A stretch of DNA of 64,000 bases from CBDCUW01 sp963734865 (GTDB lineage Bacteria; Planctomycetota; Planctomycetia; Pirellulales; Pirellulaceae), in assembly GCA_963734865.1 (NCBI GenBank), contig CAVTIV010000009.1, positions 128,809 through 192,808 on the forward strand, given 5' to 3'. Shown here piece after piece: positions 38,716 to 49,708 of the stretch. A program made the position numbers and the translations under genes. How positions within the stretch are numbered: position 1 is the stretch's first letter; every line of letters begins with the position of its first letter. The notes under the pieces were generated by a model. The model saw only the letters and a list, made by a program, of their open reading frames with translations. It had not been told where the DNA came from and did no database searches.

Positions 38716-38824
38716 GGCGGGATAGATCACGCTGGCCGGCGTCCTTTGGGACTTGCCAGCAATGCCATGTCAATCCTTCACCAAAAAATTGTCGCTGGTA
38801 TACTCGGGTATCGAAGACGATACC

Positions 38825-38854
38825 GACCCGAATGATATCGACCCGAATGATATT
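38825..38854. repeat. 15-bp tandem duplication between arfB and the UVR-motif gene
   Basis: GACCCGAATGATATC followed directly by GACCCGAATGATATT. Located in a 236-base intergenic gap about 100 bases upstream of the UVR-motif gene. Confidence 0.9.
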
Positions 38855-38951
38855 GTCCGCCTGAAAGGTTCTCTTGCAAAACCTCTTGTAAAATGCGGCA
38901 CGCTAGCTTTACTGCAAAGTGCGAACGGCCTTATCTGCTGTGAACGGATTG

Positions 38952-39686
38952 ATGAAGCGACAAATACATCTGGACGACCTGCTCTCCAAGTGGGCTTTCG
39001 ACCCCGCGACGCTGAACGTGCGACTTGTCAAAGGCAAGGATGGTCGTGACGTGATCCAAATGCGAGTCGATATGGGGATACTGCAATTGGAAACGACCGG
39101 TCGGCCCGATGGGATGCAGTTCGATGAATACGAAACGTACCTTGACCGATTGCAGCAGACGCACCTGGACGAACCCGATCGACAGTTGACCGAGACGGAG
39201 TGTGCGGAAGTTGATCGCGAGTTCATGCAGTTTTATCACCGCCGAATCTGTTGGTTGCGGCTGCAGTATTACCATCGTGCGGTGATGGATGCCGATCACA
39301 CGCTGCGACTGATGGACCTGAGTGATCAGATGAGCCCCGATGAAGAGTGGGCCGGTACCCACGAACAATACCGTCCGTTCGTGTTGTTTCATCGCACTCA
39401 AGCCGAAGCACTCGGAGAGCTGGAAGAGAACACCGCCGAGGAAGCGGTGCAAGCGATCAATGTCGGGTTGGAAAGGATCCGCGAGTTCTTTGCCAAACAT
39501 GACGCCGAAGACCACTTTGACGAAGATGAGCTTGTCGTGCGATTGGTTGAATTGCGTGAATCGCTCCGCAGTGAGTACGCGGTGGGACAAACGCTGAAAG
39601 AGCAACTCGCCGATGCGGTGGCCCAAGAAGAGTATGAATTGGCGGCGCGACTGCGGGACGAGTTGACGCGTCGAGAAACGAATTAG
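38952..39686 (+). CDS. UVR-motif (UvrB/UvrC-like) protein
   Basis: 244 residues, start at ATG 38952 (MKRQIHLDDLLSKWAFDP). The protein is mostly charged helix; the C-terminal segment VAQEEYELAARLRDELTRRE is a UVR motif, the short helical hairpin that UvrB and UvrC use to bind each other, also found in McsA and Clp adaptors. The N-terminal domain (DVIQMRVDMGILQLETTGRPDG) is shared among planctomycete proteins of unknown role. It precedes the redox two-component pair by about 30 bases, so it may be cotranscribed with it. Confidence 0.8.
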   Translation: MKRQIHLDDLLSKWAFDPATLNVRLVKGKDGRDVIQMRVDMGILQLETTGRPDGMQFDEYETYLDRLQQTHLDEPDRQLTETECAEVDREFMQFYHRRICWLRLQYYHRAVMDADHTLRLMDLSDQMSPDEEWAGTHEQYRPFVLFHRTQAEALGELEENTAEEAVQAINVGLERIREFFAKHDAEDHFDEDELVVRLVELRESLRSEYAVGQTLKEQLADAVAQEEYELAARLRDELTRRETN

Positions 39687-39705
39687 CGGAAACTCCGTGC
39701 GATCG

Positions 39706-39741
39706 AATCGGGAAACCATTGCCTAATCGGGAAACCATTGC
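39706..39741. repeat. Tandem duplication (17 bp, 19-bp period) at the histidine-kinase start
   Basis: AATCGGGAAACCATTGC occurs exactly twice, at 39706-39722 and 39725-39741. The second copy is inside the predicted coding start of the histidine kinase, so the duplication affects where translation begins. Confidence 0.95.
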
Positions 39742-41174
39742 GATCCCCCTCATCGCGCCCGCCCGACTCGGTTCGTCGGCTTGGCTGCTGCACTTGCGTT
39801 GGTTTGCGGTGGCCGGTCAACTGGTCACGATCCTCGCGGCAGGACTGCTGACCAACGTCGAATTGCCCTCTGGGCCACTGCTGGCGTTGGTTGGGCTAAC
39901 GGCCATTACGAACGTCTTCTACGGTCTTTGGCTGCACCGCTCACAACAACCGGTCGTCCCCTCTCGCGAGATGCGGAAACCGAGTTGGCCCCATCCGGGA
40001 GACATTTCGGCATCGAAAACGATGTCGATCGCGACCACCGACCACTGCCCCTTGTCGGACGAGTCGACCTTGCACCAAGGCGTCGCGTTGACCTTGATGC
40101 TGCTCGATCTGCTAACGCTGACGGCGATGCTCTATTTCAGCGGCGGTGCGAACAACCCGTTCAGCTTTTTCTACTTCGTCAATCTTGCCGTTGGCGGCGT
40201 CACGATCCGCCCCACAGCAGCCTGGTCGCTGACCGTCACGGCGATCGTCGGCTACACGTTCCTGTTGCACGATAGCATGCCGATCGAAGGCATCAGCATG
40301 GGCGAGCCGGACGGTTTTGATTTGCGAACAGGCGGTTTGATGCTTGCCTTCGCGACCTGCTCGACGGTGGTGACGTATTACGTGACGCAAACGTCGGGCG
40401 AGCTGAAACAGCGTGAACGACAACTGCTGCGTGCCCAGGCTGAACAAGCCGCGAGTTACCGCTTGGAAGGGTTGACGACGCTGGCCGCCGGCGCGGCCCA
40501 CGAATTGGCAACTCCGCTGTCGACGATCGACGTGATCGTTCGCGAACTGTCCCGTCACCTGGAAGACTGCCAGAAACCGGAATCGGTCGACACCGACCTG
40601 CGGTTGATCGACGGACAGCTGGAGATGTGCCGCCAGATCTTGCGCGCGGATGCGCAGCGCTGCGGGAGATTCGATGGCCCCTCGATGGGATCGCACCACC
40701 GTCGGAGAATTGATCGACGCGACTTTGGAGGGCATTCGCGATCCTCATCGGGTCGACGTGACCGACGGAACCGAAGCGGTCGAGAACCAAACCTTGTGGG
40801 TGCCCCAGGAGGCGGTGGCACAAGCGGTGCGAAATCTGATTCACAATGGGCTCGATGCCAGCGGCGATGACGGGCGTGTGCGGCTGGCCTCGCAACTCGT
40901 TGCCGGTTGTGTCCAGCTGATGGTGGTCGACTCCGGCCAGGGGATGACCGAGGAAGTGCTGGGGCGGGCATCGGATCCTTTTTTTACAACCAAAGAACCC
41001 GGTCGCGGGATCGGCCTGGGACTTTTCCTAACCAGGAACGTGATCTCGCAGTTGGGTGGTGAACTGGAATTTCGCTCCACTCTCGGACGTGGCACGCAAG
41101 CGATCGTTACGTTGCCGTTGGGAGATTCCCGCGATGAGACGCCACCAATCGGCGTGAAAACGGAGCCTGCCTGA
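39719..41174 (+). CDS. regB: RegB/PrrB-like redox sensor histidine kinase, one apparent frame break
   Basis: N-terminal membrane part with about six helices contains GGANNPF at residues 142-148, the conserved quinone-binding heptapeptide of RegB/PrrB sensors. The H-box AAGAAHELATPLSTI carries the phosphorylated histidine 261; after the break come the N-box NLIHNGLDASGD and G-boxes (VDSGQGM, GRGIGLGLFL). The frame changes near 40645 inside a CG-alternating stretch: two missing bases (or one extra) join MCRQIL to the RMRSAAGDSMAPRWDR part. Restored length about 485 residues. Start uncertain (TTG 39719) because of the duplicated segment there. The partner regulator follows 73 bases later. Confidence 0.88.
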
Positions 41175-41247
41175 GCGGACACGGGGCGACATCGATTGCG
41201 TTTGCGTTAGAATCACGATCTACGAACCCTGCACGGCAGAGATTTCG

Positions 41248-41871
41248 ATGATCGAACCAAGCGAACCGTCCCCTGTTTATGACGCCGAGACCGTTGGCGC
41301 CCAAAGTATTTTATTGGTCGATGATACGTTCGTGCTTCGCGAGCGATTGTCGATGGCGATGCAACAACGAGGATTTCGCGTCGAGACGGCGGGTAACTAC
41401 GAAGAAGCTGTCGAAGTGTTCACCGATCGACCGACCGAACTGGCCGTGCTCGATTTGCGGATGCCCGGCCGTAGCGGGCTGGAGCTGTTGCGCAAGTTAC
41501 TGCAGATTCAACCGACAACGCGGATCATCATCCTTTCAGGCTTTGGCAGCATCCCAGCCTCGATCGACGCGGTGCGGGCTGGAGCGGTCAACTTTCTCAG
41601 CAAGCCCGCCGATGCCGATGACATCCTGACCGCCTTCATGCGCGGTGATGAACCGAGTGTTCCCGATGGAGCGGTGGCCTTTCCGGCGCCGTCGTTGGCG
41701 CGAAACGAATGGGAACACATCCATCGAGTCCTGTCCGATTGCGGCGGCAATATCAGCGAAGCGGCCCGGCGATTGGGAATCCATCGACGCAGTCTGCAAC
41801 GAAAACTCCGTAAACGCGCCCCCGAAGATCCGGCCGTGCCGGATGCGCCCGAGGACGAAGCGGTTGAGTGA
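41248..41871 (+). CDS. regA: RegA/PrrA-like response regulator
   Basis: 207 residues. Receiver domain with acidic pair VDDTFVLRERL, phospho-acceptor Asp69 in VLDLRMPGRSG and conserved Lys119; short linker; C-terminal Fis-type helix-turn-helix GGNISEAARRLGIHRRSLQRKL. This is the RegA/ActR/PrrA layout, which controls respiration, carbon and nitrogen genes in response to the quinone pool. Its kinase partner lies immediately upstream, so it is a complete redox two-component system. Converges with the next gene, 11 bases apart. Confidence 0.9.
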   Translation: MIEPSEPSPVYDAETVGAQSILLVDDTFVLRERLSMAMQQRGFRVETAGNYEEAVEVFTDRPTELAVLDLRMPGRSGLELLRKLLQIQPTTRIIILSGFGSIPASIDAVRAGAVNFLSKPADADDILTAFMRGDEPSVPDGAVAFPAPSLARNEWEHIHRVLSDCGGNISEAARRLGIHRRSLQRKLRKRAPEDPAVPDAPEDEAVE

Positions 41872-41882
41872 GTTTTCAGTTT

Positions 41883-42698
41883 TCAACGCGGCGATTTGAG
41901 TGTTGATCGCTTGCCCCGCGCGACGAATCGGAAACGTTGCATTCTCAATAGAAACATCGTCAACAGAATCTGAAGCTGCGAGATCAACGTCGTGGTCGGA
42001 AAGAGGGCGTCGCGTCGCCCCAAGTACGACGTGCTGACCAGGGCGACAGCCCCGACACAAACCAGCACCCCAATCCTGATCGGTGAGATCCGATCATTCA
42101 GCAACGCCCAGATGTTGAAGACGGTGGTCACCGAAACAAACATCGCCAGTCCCAGGATCTCAAGAAACGTTTCGATGTTGCCGTTCACTTCCAGGAGGTA
42201 ACTGGCGGAAGATCGACCGATACCGAACAGGATCGCAACGACCGTCGTCCAGATCAGAACGCTTTTGATCCCAAACTGCAGGGCGTCCGTCGCTTGATCG
42301 CTTTCAGGCACACGTTGAAGTCTTCCTTTCCAGCGACGAAGCGCGAAGGTAGTGAGGGCAACCACTGCGATGATACCCAGGCAAAACACCTGAAACTGCC
42401 ACATTTCGCCTCCTGCGGCAACACTCGCAAGTACTCCCATCGCCGGGCTGCAGAGGGCAATCACCGGGACGCGCCAGCGAACGTTTCCAAGTCCGGCCCA
42501 AAAGCCCAACATCGAGCATTGCCAGACCAGCATACAGAACCACAGCAGATCGGCGGGATATGATGAGCTCGGTAGATCCAACCACAAACACATCACGATC
42601 CAACTTGCCGATGTGGCCACGAGCTGAATCCAAAATGCGATCGTCCAACCTGATCGCCAGGAGCGTGCCGATGTCGCGGTGGACTCGTCGTCGTTCAT
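41883..42698 (-). CDS. Multi-pass membrane protein, unknown
   Basis: 271 residues with about seven hydrophobic segments (for example WTIAFWIQLVATSASWIVMCL, FQVFCLGIIAVVALTTFAL and IGVLVCVGAVALVSTSYL) and short charged loops. No family recognised. The N-terminus is cytoplasm-like and hydrophilic (DDESTATSARSWRS). Orientation and the tail-to-tail arrangement with regA show it is a separate transcript. Confidence 0.7.
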   Translation of the reverse strand: MNDDESTATSARSWRSGWTIAFWIQLVATSASWIVMCLWLDLPSSSYPADLLWFCMLVWQCSMLGFWAGLGNVRWRVPVIALCSPAMGVLASVAAGGEMWQFQVFCLGIIAVVALTTFALRRWKGRLQRVPESDQATDALQFGIKSVLIWTTVVAILFGIGRSSASYLLEVNGNIETFLEILGLAMFVSVTTVFNIWALLNDRISPIRIGVLVCVGAVALVSTSYLGRRDALFPTTTLISQLQILLTMFLLRMQRFRFVARGKRSTLKSPR

Positions 42699-42823
42699 AA
42701 GGCCTGCGGAGATCGGACGATTGATCAGTCAAACAGGCATTAGCATAACGGCAAAAAAGCGGCTGAATCCGCCCGCGGTCGCAATTCAATGAAGGTAGCT
42801 GCCTCAAGAACTGAAACCTTTGG

Positions 42824-44398
42824 TTACATCACCGAGAAGTAGTTTTCGCAGGCGAAGTCCAAGTATTCGTTATTGAGTTCGACCGGCAGATCGTTGTACA
42901 GGCAATAGTTCTTGACTTGCAGCAACAGGTCGCGTGGTTGGCACATCCGCATCGGGCGTTCGATCGGCAGGTAATGTGTTTTGATCAGGTAGTCGATCGC
43001 CTCCGCATTGTAGGGCACCTGCGTGATCTTGCACATGATCTCGAACAGCTTGCGGAAATCATGTTCCGGCGGGTTTTCTGCTTCGATTTTGTACGGAATC
43101 CGTCGCAAGAACGCATCATCGACCAGGTCTTTGGGCTCCAGGTTGGTGCTGAAGACGACCAATTGGTCGAATGGTACTTGGATTTTTTTACCGCTGGACA
43201 TATTCAGAAAGTCGTAACGCTTTTCCAGCGGGACGATCCATCGGTTCAGCAGTTCGTCGACGCGCATTTTTTGGCGGCCAAAGTCATCAATTACCAGCGT
43301 GCCGCAGTTGCTTTTCAGTTGCAGCGGTCCTTCGCTGATGTTGGTCTCCGGGTTGCATTGCACTTCGAGCATATCCATCGTCAATTCACCACCGGCGACG
43401 ATCGTCGGGCGTTTGATGCGGACCCAGCGTTTGTCGAATCCGCCGACGTCCAACAGGCCGCTGCCAGCCTCGGGCATCGCCAGTTCGTGGTTCATCGGAT
43501 CGAACACGCGCAGGATGTCACCATCGATATCGACCGCGCTGGGGATCCACACGTATTTGCCAAACGCGCCGGTGACACGTTCGGCGATCGAGGTCTTTCC
43601 GTTGCCCGGAAAACCGAACAAGAACATTCCCCGACCGCTGGCAACGGCTGGTCCCAATTTCTTCAGCATATTGGGATTGATCAGCAAATCACTGAACGCC
43701 TTCAGGAGGTCTTTTTTCTTCGGGTACTGGCCCTCAATCGTCTGACGTTTGACGCTGTCAATGTAGTCGACCAGGCGAACCGGACAGGCACCATAGTAGG
43801 TGCAGTCATGGGTGTAGTTACGAGCGATCGCGCGACCCGATTCGGTCAGCACATAGACGTAATCGTTAGTCGCCGTCGCGTTCTTGTAAGCGACGTTCTG
43901 TTCCATTTTCAGCCGCGCCATCATCGGTTCGATCATCCCGAACGGCAGTCGCACCTGATCGGCAATTCGCCGACCTTCGGCCTCACCGATGTTCAGCAGG
44001 TAGCGATAGATAATCGCTTCGAGGATCGATTCATTGATTCCACCGGAATGGGTGTCGACCGGTTCGGCGGGCCGCCACGGCTCATCACGACTGGGATCGA
44101 AGCCAACCGGCGTCACTGAGGGCCTCGCTGCGACGACCGGTTTCGGGCTCGCATGTCGCGGCGGTCCGGGCGCGACAACGTTCTGCCGGGGCGTCTGCGG
44201 CAGCGGTCCACCCGGTGGTGATGGGGCAGCAGCAGCAGCAGCGGCGCCCGCGACGCGCCGTGGCTGCTGCTTCGGGCGCTCGGCGGGAGGGCTGCCGGCG
44301 TTCGATTGTTCACCACTGAGGGATTGGATGCGAGTAATCAGCGCATCGAGCTTGTTGTCCACATCGCCGCTCGAGGCACTCGTAGGAGACTGACTCAT
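42824..44398 (-). CDS. AAA+ ATPase with N-terminal winged-helix-like domain
   Basis: 524 residues from ATG 44398, preceded by GAGGG. A Pro/Ala-rich disordered leader (to about residue 110) is followed by a helical winged-helix-like region (ILEAIIYRYLLNIGEAEGRR, IEPMMARLKMEQNVAYKN). Walker A GFPGNGKT is at residues 262-269; Walker B is TLVIDDFGR; an arginine finger is likely in FLRRIPYKIE. The remaining segment has AAA lid helices. Family members occur widely in planctomycetes, sometimes near pilus genes, but the function is not known. Cytoplasmic. Confidence 0.82.
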   Translation of the reverse strand: MSQSPTSASSGDVDNKLDALITRIQSLSGEQSNAGSPPAERPKQQPRRVAGAAAAAAAPSPPGGPLPQTPRQNVVAPGPPRHASPKPVVAARPSVTPVGFDPSRDEPWRPAEPVDTHSGGINESILEAIIYRYLLNIGEAEGRRIADQVRLPFGMIEPMMARLKMEQNVAYKNATATNDYVYVLTESGRAIARNYTHDCTYYGACPVRLVDYIDSVKRQTIEGQYPKKKDLLKAFSDLLINPNMLKKLGPAVASGRGMFLFGFPGNGKTSIAERVTGAFGKYVWIPSAVDIDGDILRVFDPMNHELAMPEAGSGLLDVGGFDKRWVRIKRPTIVAGGELTMDMLEVQCNPETNISEGPLQLKSNCGTLVIDDFGRQKMRVDELLNRWIVPLEKRYDFLNMSSGKKIQVPFDQLVVFSTNLEPKDLVDDAFLRRIPYKIEAENPPEHDFRKLFEIMCKITQVPYNAEAIDYLIKTHYLPIERPMRMCQPRDLLLQVKNYCLYNDLPVELNNEYLDFACENYFSVM

Positions 44399-44973
44399 GT
44401 GAACCCTCTTTCCCTCTTTCTCAACTCGGGGTGGACTGCGGAGAGCAACAAAACTGCCCTGCAACCGGACTCGTTCGATCAATCGTCCGCTGTGAACCAC
44501 CCGCTAACTTTCTGACGTCACGAAACTGGTGGCGGGCAGTCACGCTTAACTACCCACATCTATCGACCCTCCAAGTTCCCCTGCTCCACAAACTCCACCT
44601 GGCCGATGAACAGTCGTTACAGAGTGGATAATCGGCATGCCTTGGCGGTCGAACTGCGGTAAAGTTGGGTCTGATCTGGGCAGCACCGCTGGAATCCATG
44701 GTGCCGCCGGAGCAACCCTCCCTTGTCGGTCGATCGCCGATCGTGGCGCGGGACAACGGCGTCTACGCCGCAAAAAGCGACGAATCTGCCGAACTCTACT
44801 CCATGTAATCGGCTGAAAGTGGAAGTTTTTCGCTCGAATCGTGCCCGACATCGGCCGCCGGTGGCGATTCGCCGGCGGTTGGTCCGGAGCTTCTTTGTGA
44901 GCTAGGTGTTAAGTGTCCGATCTTGTGTTCATCCCGTCTTGTGTTCATCCCGGGCGATCCATCGGTTTGATTC
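44399..44973. other. Intergenic region between the AAA+ ATPase and the HDOD gene
   Basis: 575 bases, divergent. Apart from a 16-bp exact tandem duplication at 44921-44952, no gene or RNA was recognised. Promoters for both flanking genes should lie here. Confidence 0.5.
44921..44952. repeat. Exact 16-bp tandem duplication upstream of the HDOD gene
   Basis: TCTTGTGTTCATCCCG occurs twice in direct succession with no mismatch, ending 21 bases before the HDOD start, where it could affect the leader or a binding site. Confidence 0.95.
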
Positions 44974-45837
44974 ATGTCCACGCAAAACCTCAGCACTTCC
45001 CGACTCTCGATGCGAGTCGAACAAGCGAAATGGGAGTTTGGTTTGCCCGATGGGGCGCGTCGGCTGATGGCGGCGGGGGATTTCGATGGACGCAGCAACG
45101 ACAGCCTCGTTCGCTGGTTGGCGTCGGACCGAGAACTTGCCCAGCGGTTGCTGCGCTGGTGCAATACGCCGCTGTATAACCTCTCGCGTCCCTACCATTC
45201 GCTGCAGGAGGCTTCAGCGGTGATGGACGCCCGCGATCTGTCCAGGCTGGCGGTTCTGGCCTTCGTCCGAGGCTTGTTCTTGCCCGACTTCCAGACCGAC
45301 CGTTACAGTCGCGAGGGGCTGTGGCGACATTCCATCGCGGTTGGTGCGGTCGGCTCGATGATCTCGCGAACCTGCGGTCGCGGTGACCCCAGTTTGGTGT
45401 TCGTTGCTGGTACCCTTCATGACATCGGTATCTGTGCCAGCGAGCGACTTGATATCGACTCGTTCACGTCCGTCGTCGCCGAGATCGATGAGCTATCGAG
45501 CACCTGCGAGATCGAGCGAGAGGTCTTGGGTTGGGAGCATACAGATCTGGGCGCGGCGATTCTGGGTCATTGGGGCATGCCCGAAGAGGTGCAGATGGTC
45601 GCCAAACTGCACCACCGGGCCAATGATGCGATTTCCGGGCCCTACGCCGAGGCGGTCGGTTGCGTGGCGATCGCGAACTATCTGTGCAGTCGCTCCGGTT
45701 GGACTTCGCTGGGGTCGCACAATGTGGCGCCGCCGAGCGACCCTGTTTTGAGCTGTTTGGGGATCGACGCGAGCCTGTTGACCGTGCTTTGGCAGCAGCT
45801 CTATCCGGCACTCGATGCGGTGGCTGAGCTCCGTTAG
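44974..45837 (+). CDS. HDOD-domain regulatory protein
   Basis: 287 residues. HDOD domain with HD-type residues partly kept: HSIAVGAVGSMISR, AGTLHDIGICASERL and GHWGMPEEVQMVAKLHHRA. Many HDOD proteins have lost hydrolase activity and work as signalling scaffolds in chemotaxis, motility or stress control, but the His-Asp pair here leaves a phosphohydrolase role open. It stands alone between a divergent ATPase and the 16S rRNA gene. Confidence 0.88.
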   Translation: MSTQNLSTSRLSMRVEQAKWEFGLPDGARRLMAAGDFDGRSNDSLVRWLASDRELAQRLLRWCNTPLYNLSRPYHSLQEASAVMDARDLSRLAVLAFVRGLFLPDFQTDRYSREGLWRHSIAVGAVGSMISRTCGRGDPSLVFVAGTLHDIGICASERLDIDSFTSVVAEIDELSSTCEIEREVLGWEHTDLGAAILGHWGMPEEVQMVAKLHHRANDAISGPYAEAVGCVAIANYLCSRSGWTSLGSHNVAPPSDPVLSCLGIDASLLTVLWQQLYPALDAVAELR

Positions 45838-46017
45838 CCAGGAAACGAGCGGGTAAAAAATAAATCCGGCGGAAAACGGCCAACGGCACTTGCCAGGGTG
45901 TGGGATGCCCGATATCTTTCCGCCTCGCTAACGCGGTGACCGCCTGACTCGCAACGAGTGTTGGTTGCATCGACATCCAAGACGGGAAGTTTTCACGAAT
46001 TTCCTTGATTGGACCTG

Positions 46018-46046
46018 TTGACGAAACGCCGCGAGGCCCCGATATT
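46018..46046 (+). promoter_or_regulatory. Candidate rrn promoter
   Basis: TTGACG, a 17-base spacer, then GATATT. It lies about 300 bases upstream of mature 16S and 60 bases before boxA, as expected. The -10 is embedded in the palindrome GGCCCCG-ATATTA-CGGGGCC (46035-46054). Predicted by eye only. Confidence 0.4.
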
Positions 46047-46108
46047 ACGGGGCCACGTCCGAGACAACCTCGCCAGATCATTCTGGACGCACGAGAGTTT
46101 GGACGCAT

Positions 46109-46122
46109 TGATCTTTGACAAT
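46109..46122 (+). promoter_or_regulatory. boxA-like antitermination site in the rRNA leader
   Basis: TGATCTTTGACAAT matches E. coli boxA TGCTCTTTAACAAT at 12 of 14 positions and lies in the leader 200 bases before 16S. boxA RNA recruits NusB-S10 so that untranslated rRNA is transcribed without Rho termination. Confidence 0.7.
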
Positions 46123-46322
46123 TTGGTGATGAAACTTCTGTTGAGTTCAGCAGTGCGAGGTTGCTGTTTGTGTTGGAGTTTTTGGGCGTCAGCTCAAGAA
46201 CGAAGGCATGAAAAAAATGGCGAATCGCTGGAGTTCTTTACCGAGGACTCCAGAGCAGAATCAGCTTTCGGTTTACTTTGTTCATAGCAGGTCGGTCTTC
46301 GGATGGGCTTGTTAAAGCATAC

Positions 46323-47865
<1,543 letters not shown>

Positions 47866-47984
47866 TCTTAGAATATAGTGACGCTCGGGTGACCGGCTCA
47901 CTGAATCCGTGGAAGCGACTCTCGCACTCACTCAACAGAAAAGAAGTCTTCGGACCGAATTCATCATCAAAATATCAACGAATG

Positions 47985-48022
47985 ACCCGCTTTGGCACGT
48001 CGCCAGCCAAAGCGGGTTTTTT
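47985..48022 (+). terminator. Terminator of the lone 16S gene
   Basis: A perfect 11-bp stem (ACCCGCTTTGG with CCAAAGCGGGT), 11-base loop and a T run. It lies about 130 bases after the 16S end and shows that transcription stops before any 23S gene. Confidence 0.9.
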
Positions 48023-48045
48023 CGTGCGCCACCGCAACTCCAGAC

Positions 48046-48735
48046 TCACCCCGCCTGAAACATCACTTCCTCAAACGGTTGGATCACTACGAAACCGCTC
48101 CCCGAAAACTCCGTTTGGATCGATTCCCCACTGCCACGACCGACAAACGTCTTCAACGAAACGTCCGTCTTGATTCGTGGCTCCAGCGAACCTGACCACG
48201 CGACCGTCGCATTCGGGTCGGTGATCACCGGACAGTCGGGCGTGACCATCAGCGTGATTGGGTCATAGTGCGTTGTGAACGCCACCATCCCCGATCCCTC
48301 CAGGCGAATGTTGAACAAACCGCCAGCCAACATCGCCGATGCCTTCTTCATCATTTTGATGTCGAATCGGATCGAAGGCTCAAACGCAAGCAGATCGCTG
48401 CCGTTGACAAAGATCGACTCCCCCCGCAGATGAAGAATCGTGATCTTCTTGCCCGCATCGGCCAAATAGACTTGGCCGTTTCCCTCCGCCTTGGTCAGAC
48501 GCGCACCCTCGCCTGAAACCGCTTTTTTGAGCAAATTGCCAAGCCCTTGTTCCATGATTCCCTCTCGCGTGAATTTCACATTGCCGCGGTAGGAAATCAT
48601 CGAACCCATTTTTGTCCACACCATCCCGTTCAGGTTCAGCTCCAATATCCGCTCGGTCTCGAGCTCGAACAGCCCCTGCCCGCGATCCTGTTGACGTGTT
48701 TGGTGGACAAATTCTTCAATGCTGTAACGGCTCAC
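48046..48735 (-). CDS. AIM24-family protein
   Basis: About 229 residues, rich in beta strands, of the AIM24/DUF124 family (named after a yeast mitochondrial protein; bacterial role unclear). Sequences such as RGQGLFELETERI, YLADAGKKITILHLRGESIFVNGSDLLAF and EGSGMVAFTTHYDPITL are typical. The start is taken as GTG 48735 because AAGGAG (48742-48747) sits six bases upstream; the longer frame from 48750 would begin within that site. No signal peptide. It converges with the 16S terminator. Confidence 0.85.
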   Translation of the reverse strand: MSRYSIEEFVHQTRQQDRGQGLFELETERILELNLNGMVWTKMGSMISYRGNVKFTREGIMEQGLGNLLKKAVSGEGARLTKAEGNGQVYLADAGKKITILHLRGESIFVNGSDLLAFEPSIRFDIKMMKKASAMLAGGLFNIRLEGSGMVAFTTHYDPITLMVTPDCPVITDPNATVAWSGSLEPRIKTDVSLKTFVGRGSGESIQTEFSGSGFVVIQPFEEVMFQAG

Positions 48736-48789
48736 AAGGTTCTCCTTCAAAGGGGTGAGGTGTCACTCAGGGCAGCGGTGATCGCACAG

Positions 48790-49650
48790 CTACGGGGTCG
48801 CGTCGACGACCAATGTATCAATCGTGCCTGAGAAAGGAGTCATGATCGCGTCTCGATCGACCGGATTGCCATTGTCGTGACCGACACAAAAATCTTCCTG
48901 CGGCTGCTTGGTAAGTGGACCCTTTAGCCAGTTGCCGATGGTTGGCTCACCATTGATGACGACACGGACAACCCCTTCTTTGTCGATGTTGGCCTCGATT
49001 CGCGTCGCCTTCCATTTCGCTACAGGACAGGCGATGCGATGGATCTCCGATTTGGCCAGCAAATCTTGGGGCTTCTCTTTGATCCCCATCCCCAGGCTTT
49101 GCGGACCGAGGGCAAGTTTCCAGGGACCCATGCGGACCGCTTTCAATTGCGTTCCCTGGAAGTAGTGCCAAACCTTGCGAGCTGACCGGGAAGTCTTGCC
49201 CAGCAGGAGATCGGCGACATTCTTCCCGTCGATCGGTCGGTCGCGGTTGTCCTTGATGAACTTGATCGCTTCGGTGGTGTACTCACGCGTCACACGGCGC
49301 TGCCCTTCATCCTCCAGCAATTCGGCAACCTTGTCATCGCGCAGCAGAGGCACCACCCGTTTGCCGTCAACAGCAGAGTTTCGCTGCATGTCGTTGGAGT
49401 AGGGAATTCCGAAGTAATGATCAAAGCCGTGTCGGGTCGGCAGGAATTCCTGTTGGTCACCCAGGTGCCATTTACCGACGCACATCGTCGCGTAACCGGC
49501 GTCTCGTAAATATTCCGCGACGGTATGTTCGTCCAGGTTCAGGCCCTTGGGCCCGGCCGGAAAGAAGACTCCCGGCACACCAACGCGTGGCGCATAGCAA
49601 CCGGTCATCAGTTGCGCCCGAGATTTTGTGGTTTGAACTCTTTCCATCCT
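48790..49650 (-). pseudogene. Decayed, internally deleted sulfatase
   Basis: Sulfatase-like sequence begins abruptly at SRAQLMTGCYAPRVGVPG, right after the place where intact enzymes have the C-x-P-S-R sulfatase motif; the formylglycine cysteine is absent (TTKSRAQ instead). HTVAEYLRDAGYATMCVGKWHLGDQ follows normally. The frame then jumps from FIKDNRDRP to IDGKNVADLLLG, a deletion of roughly 130-150 residues including most of the central domain, and ends in a beta-sandwich tail (GPLTKQPQEDFCVGHDNGNP) like that of long arylsulfatases. It is still one open frame but cannot be an active enzyme. Sequence upstream of 49650 in this frame is not sulfatase. Confidence 0.8.
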
Positions 49651-49708
49651 GACGCTCGATCGGATTGAACGCAAAACGGTCGATACCCTTTCGTGTGGGC
49701 CTTCGCGT

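Larger units (their letters stand above)
45838..46322 (+). other. Leader and promoter region of the 16S rRNA gene
   Basis: 485 bases with no protein gene. It contains a candidate promoter (46018-46046), a palindrome around the -10 region and a boxA-like antitermination site (46109-46122). The rest is expected to hold the 5' half of the rRNA processing stem. Confidence 0.6.

Noticed and set aside
42917..44119. 400-codon open frame on the plus strand
   Set aside because: Antisense shadow of the AAA+ ATPase; no signal, no domain.
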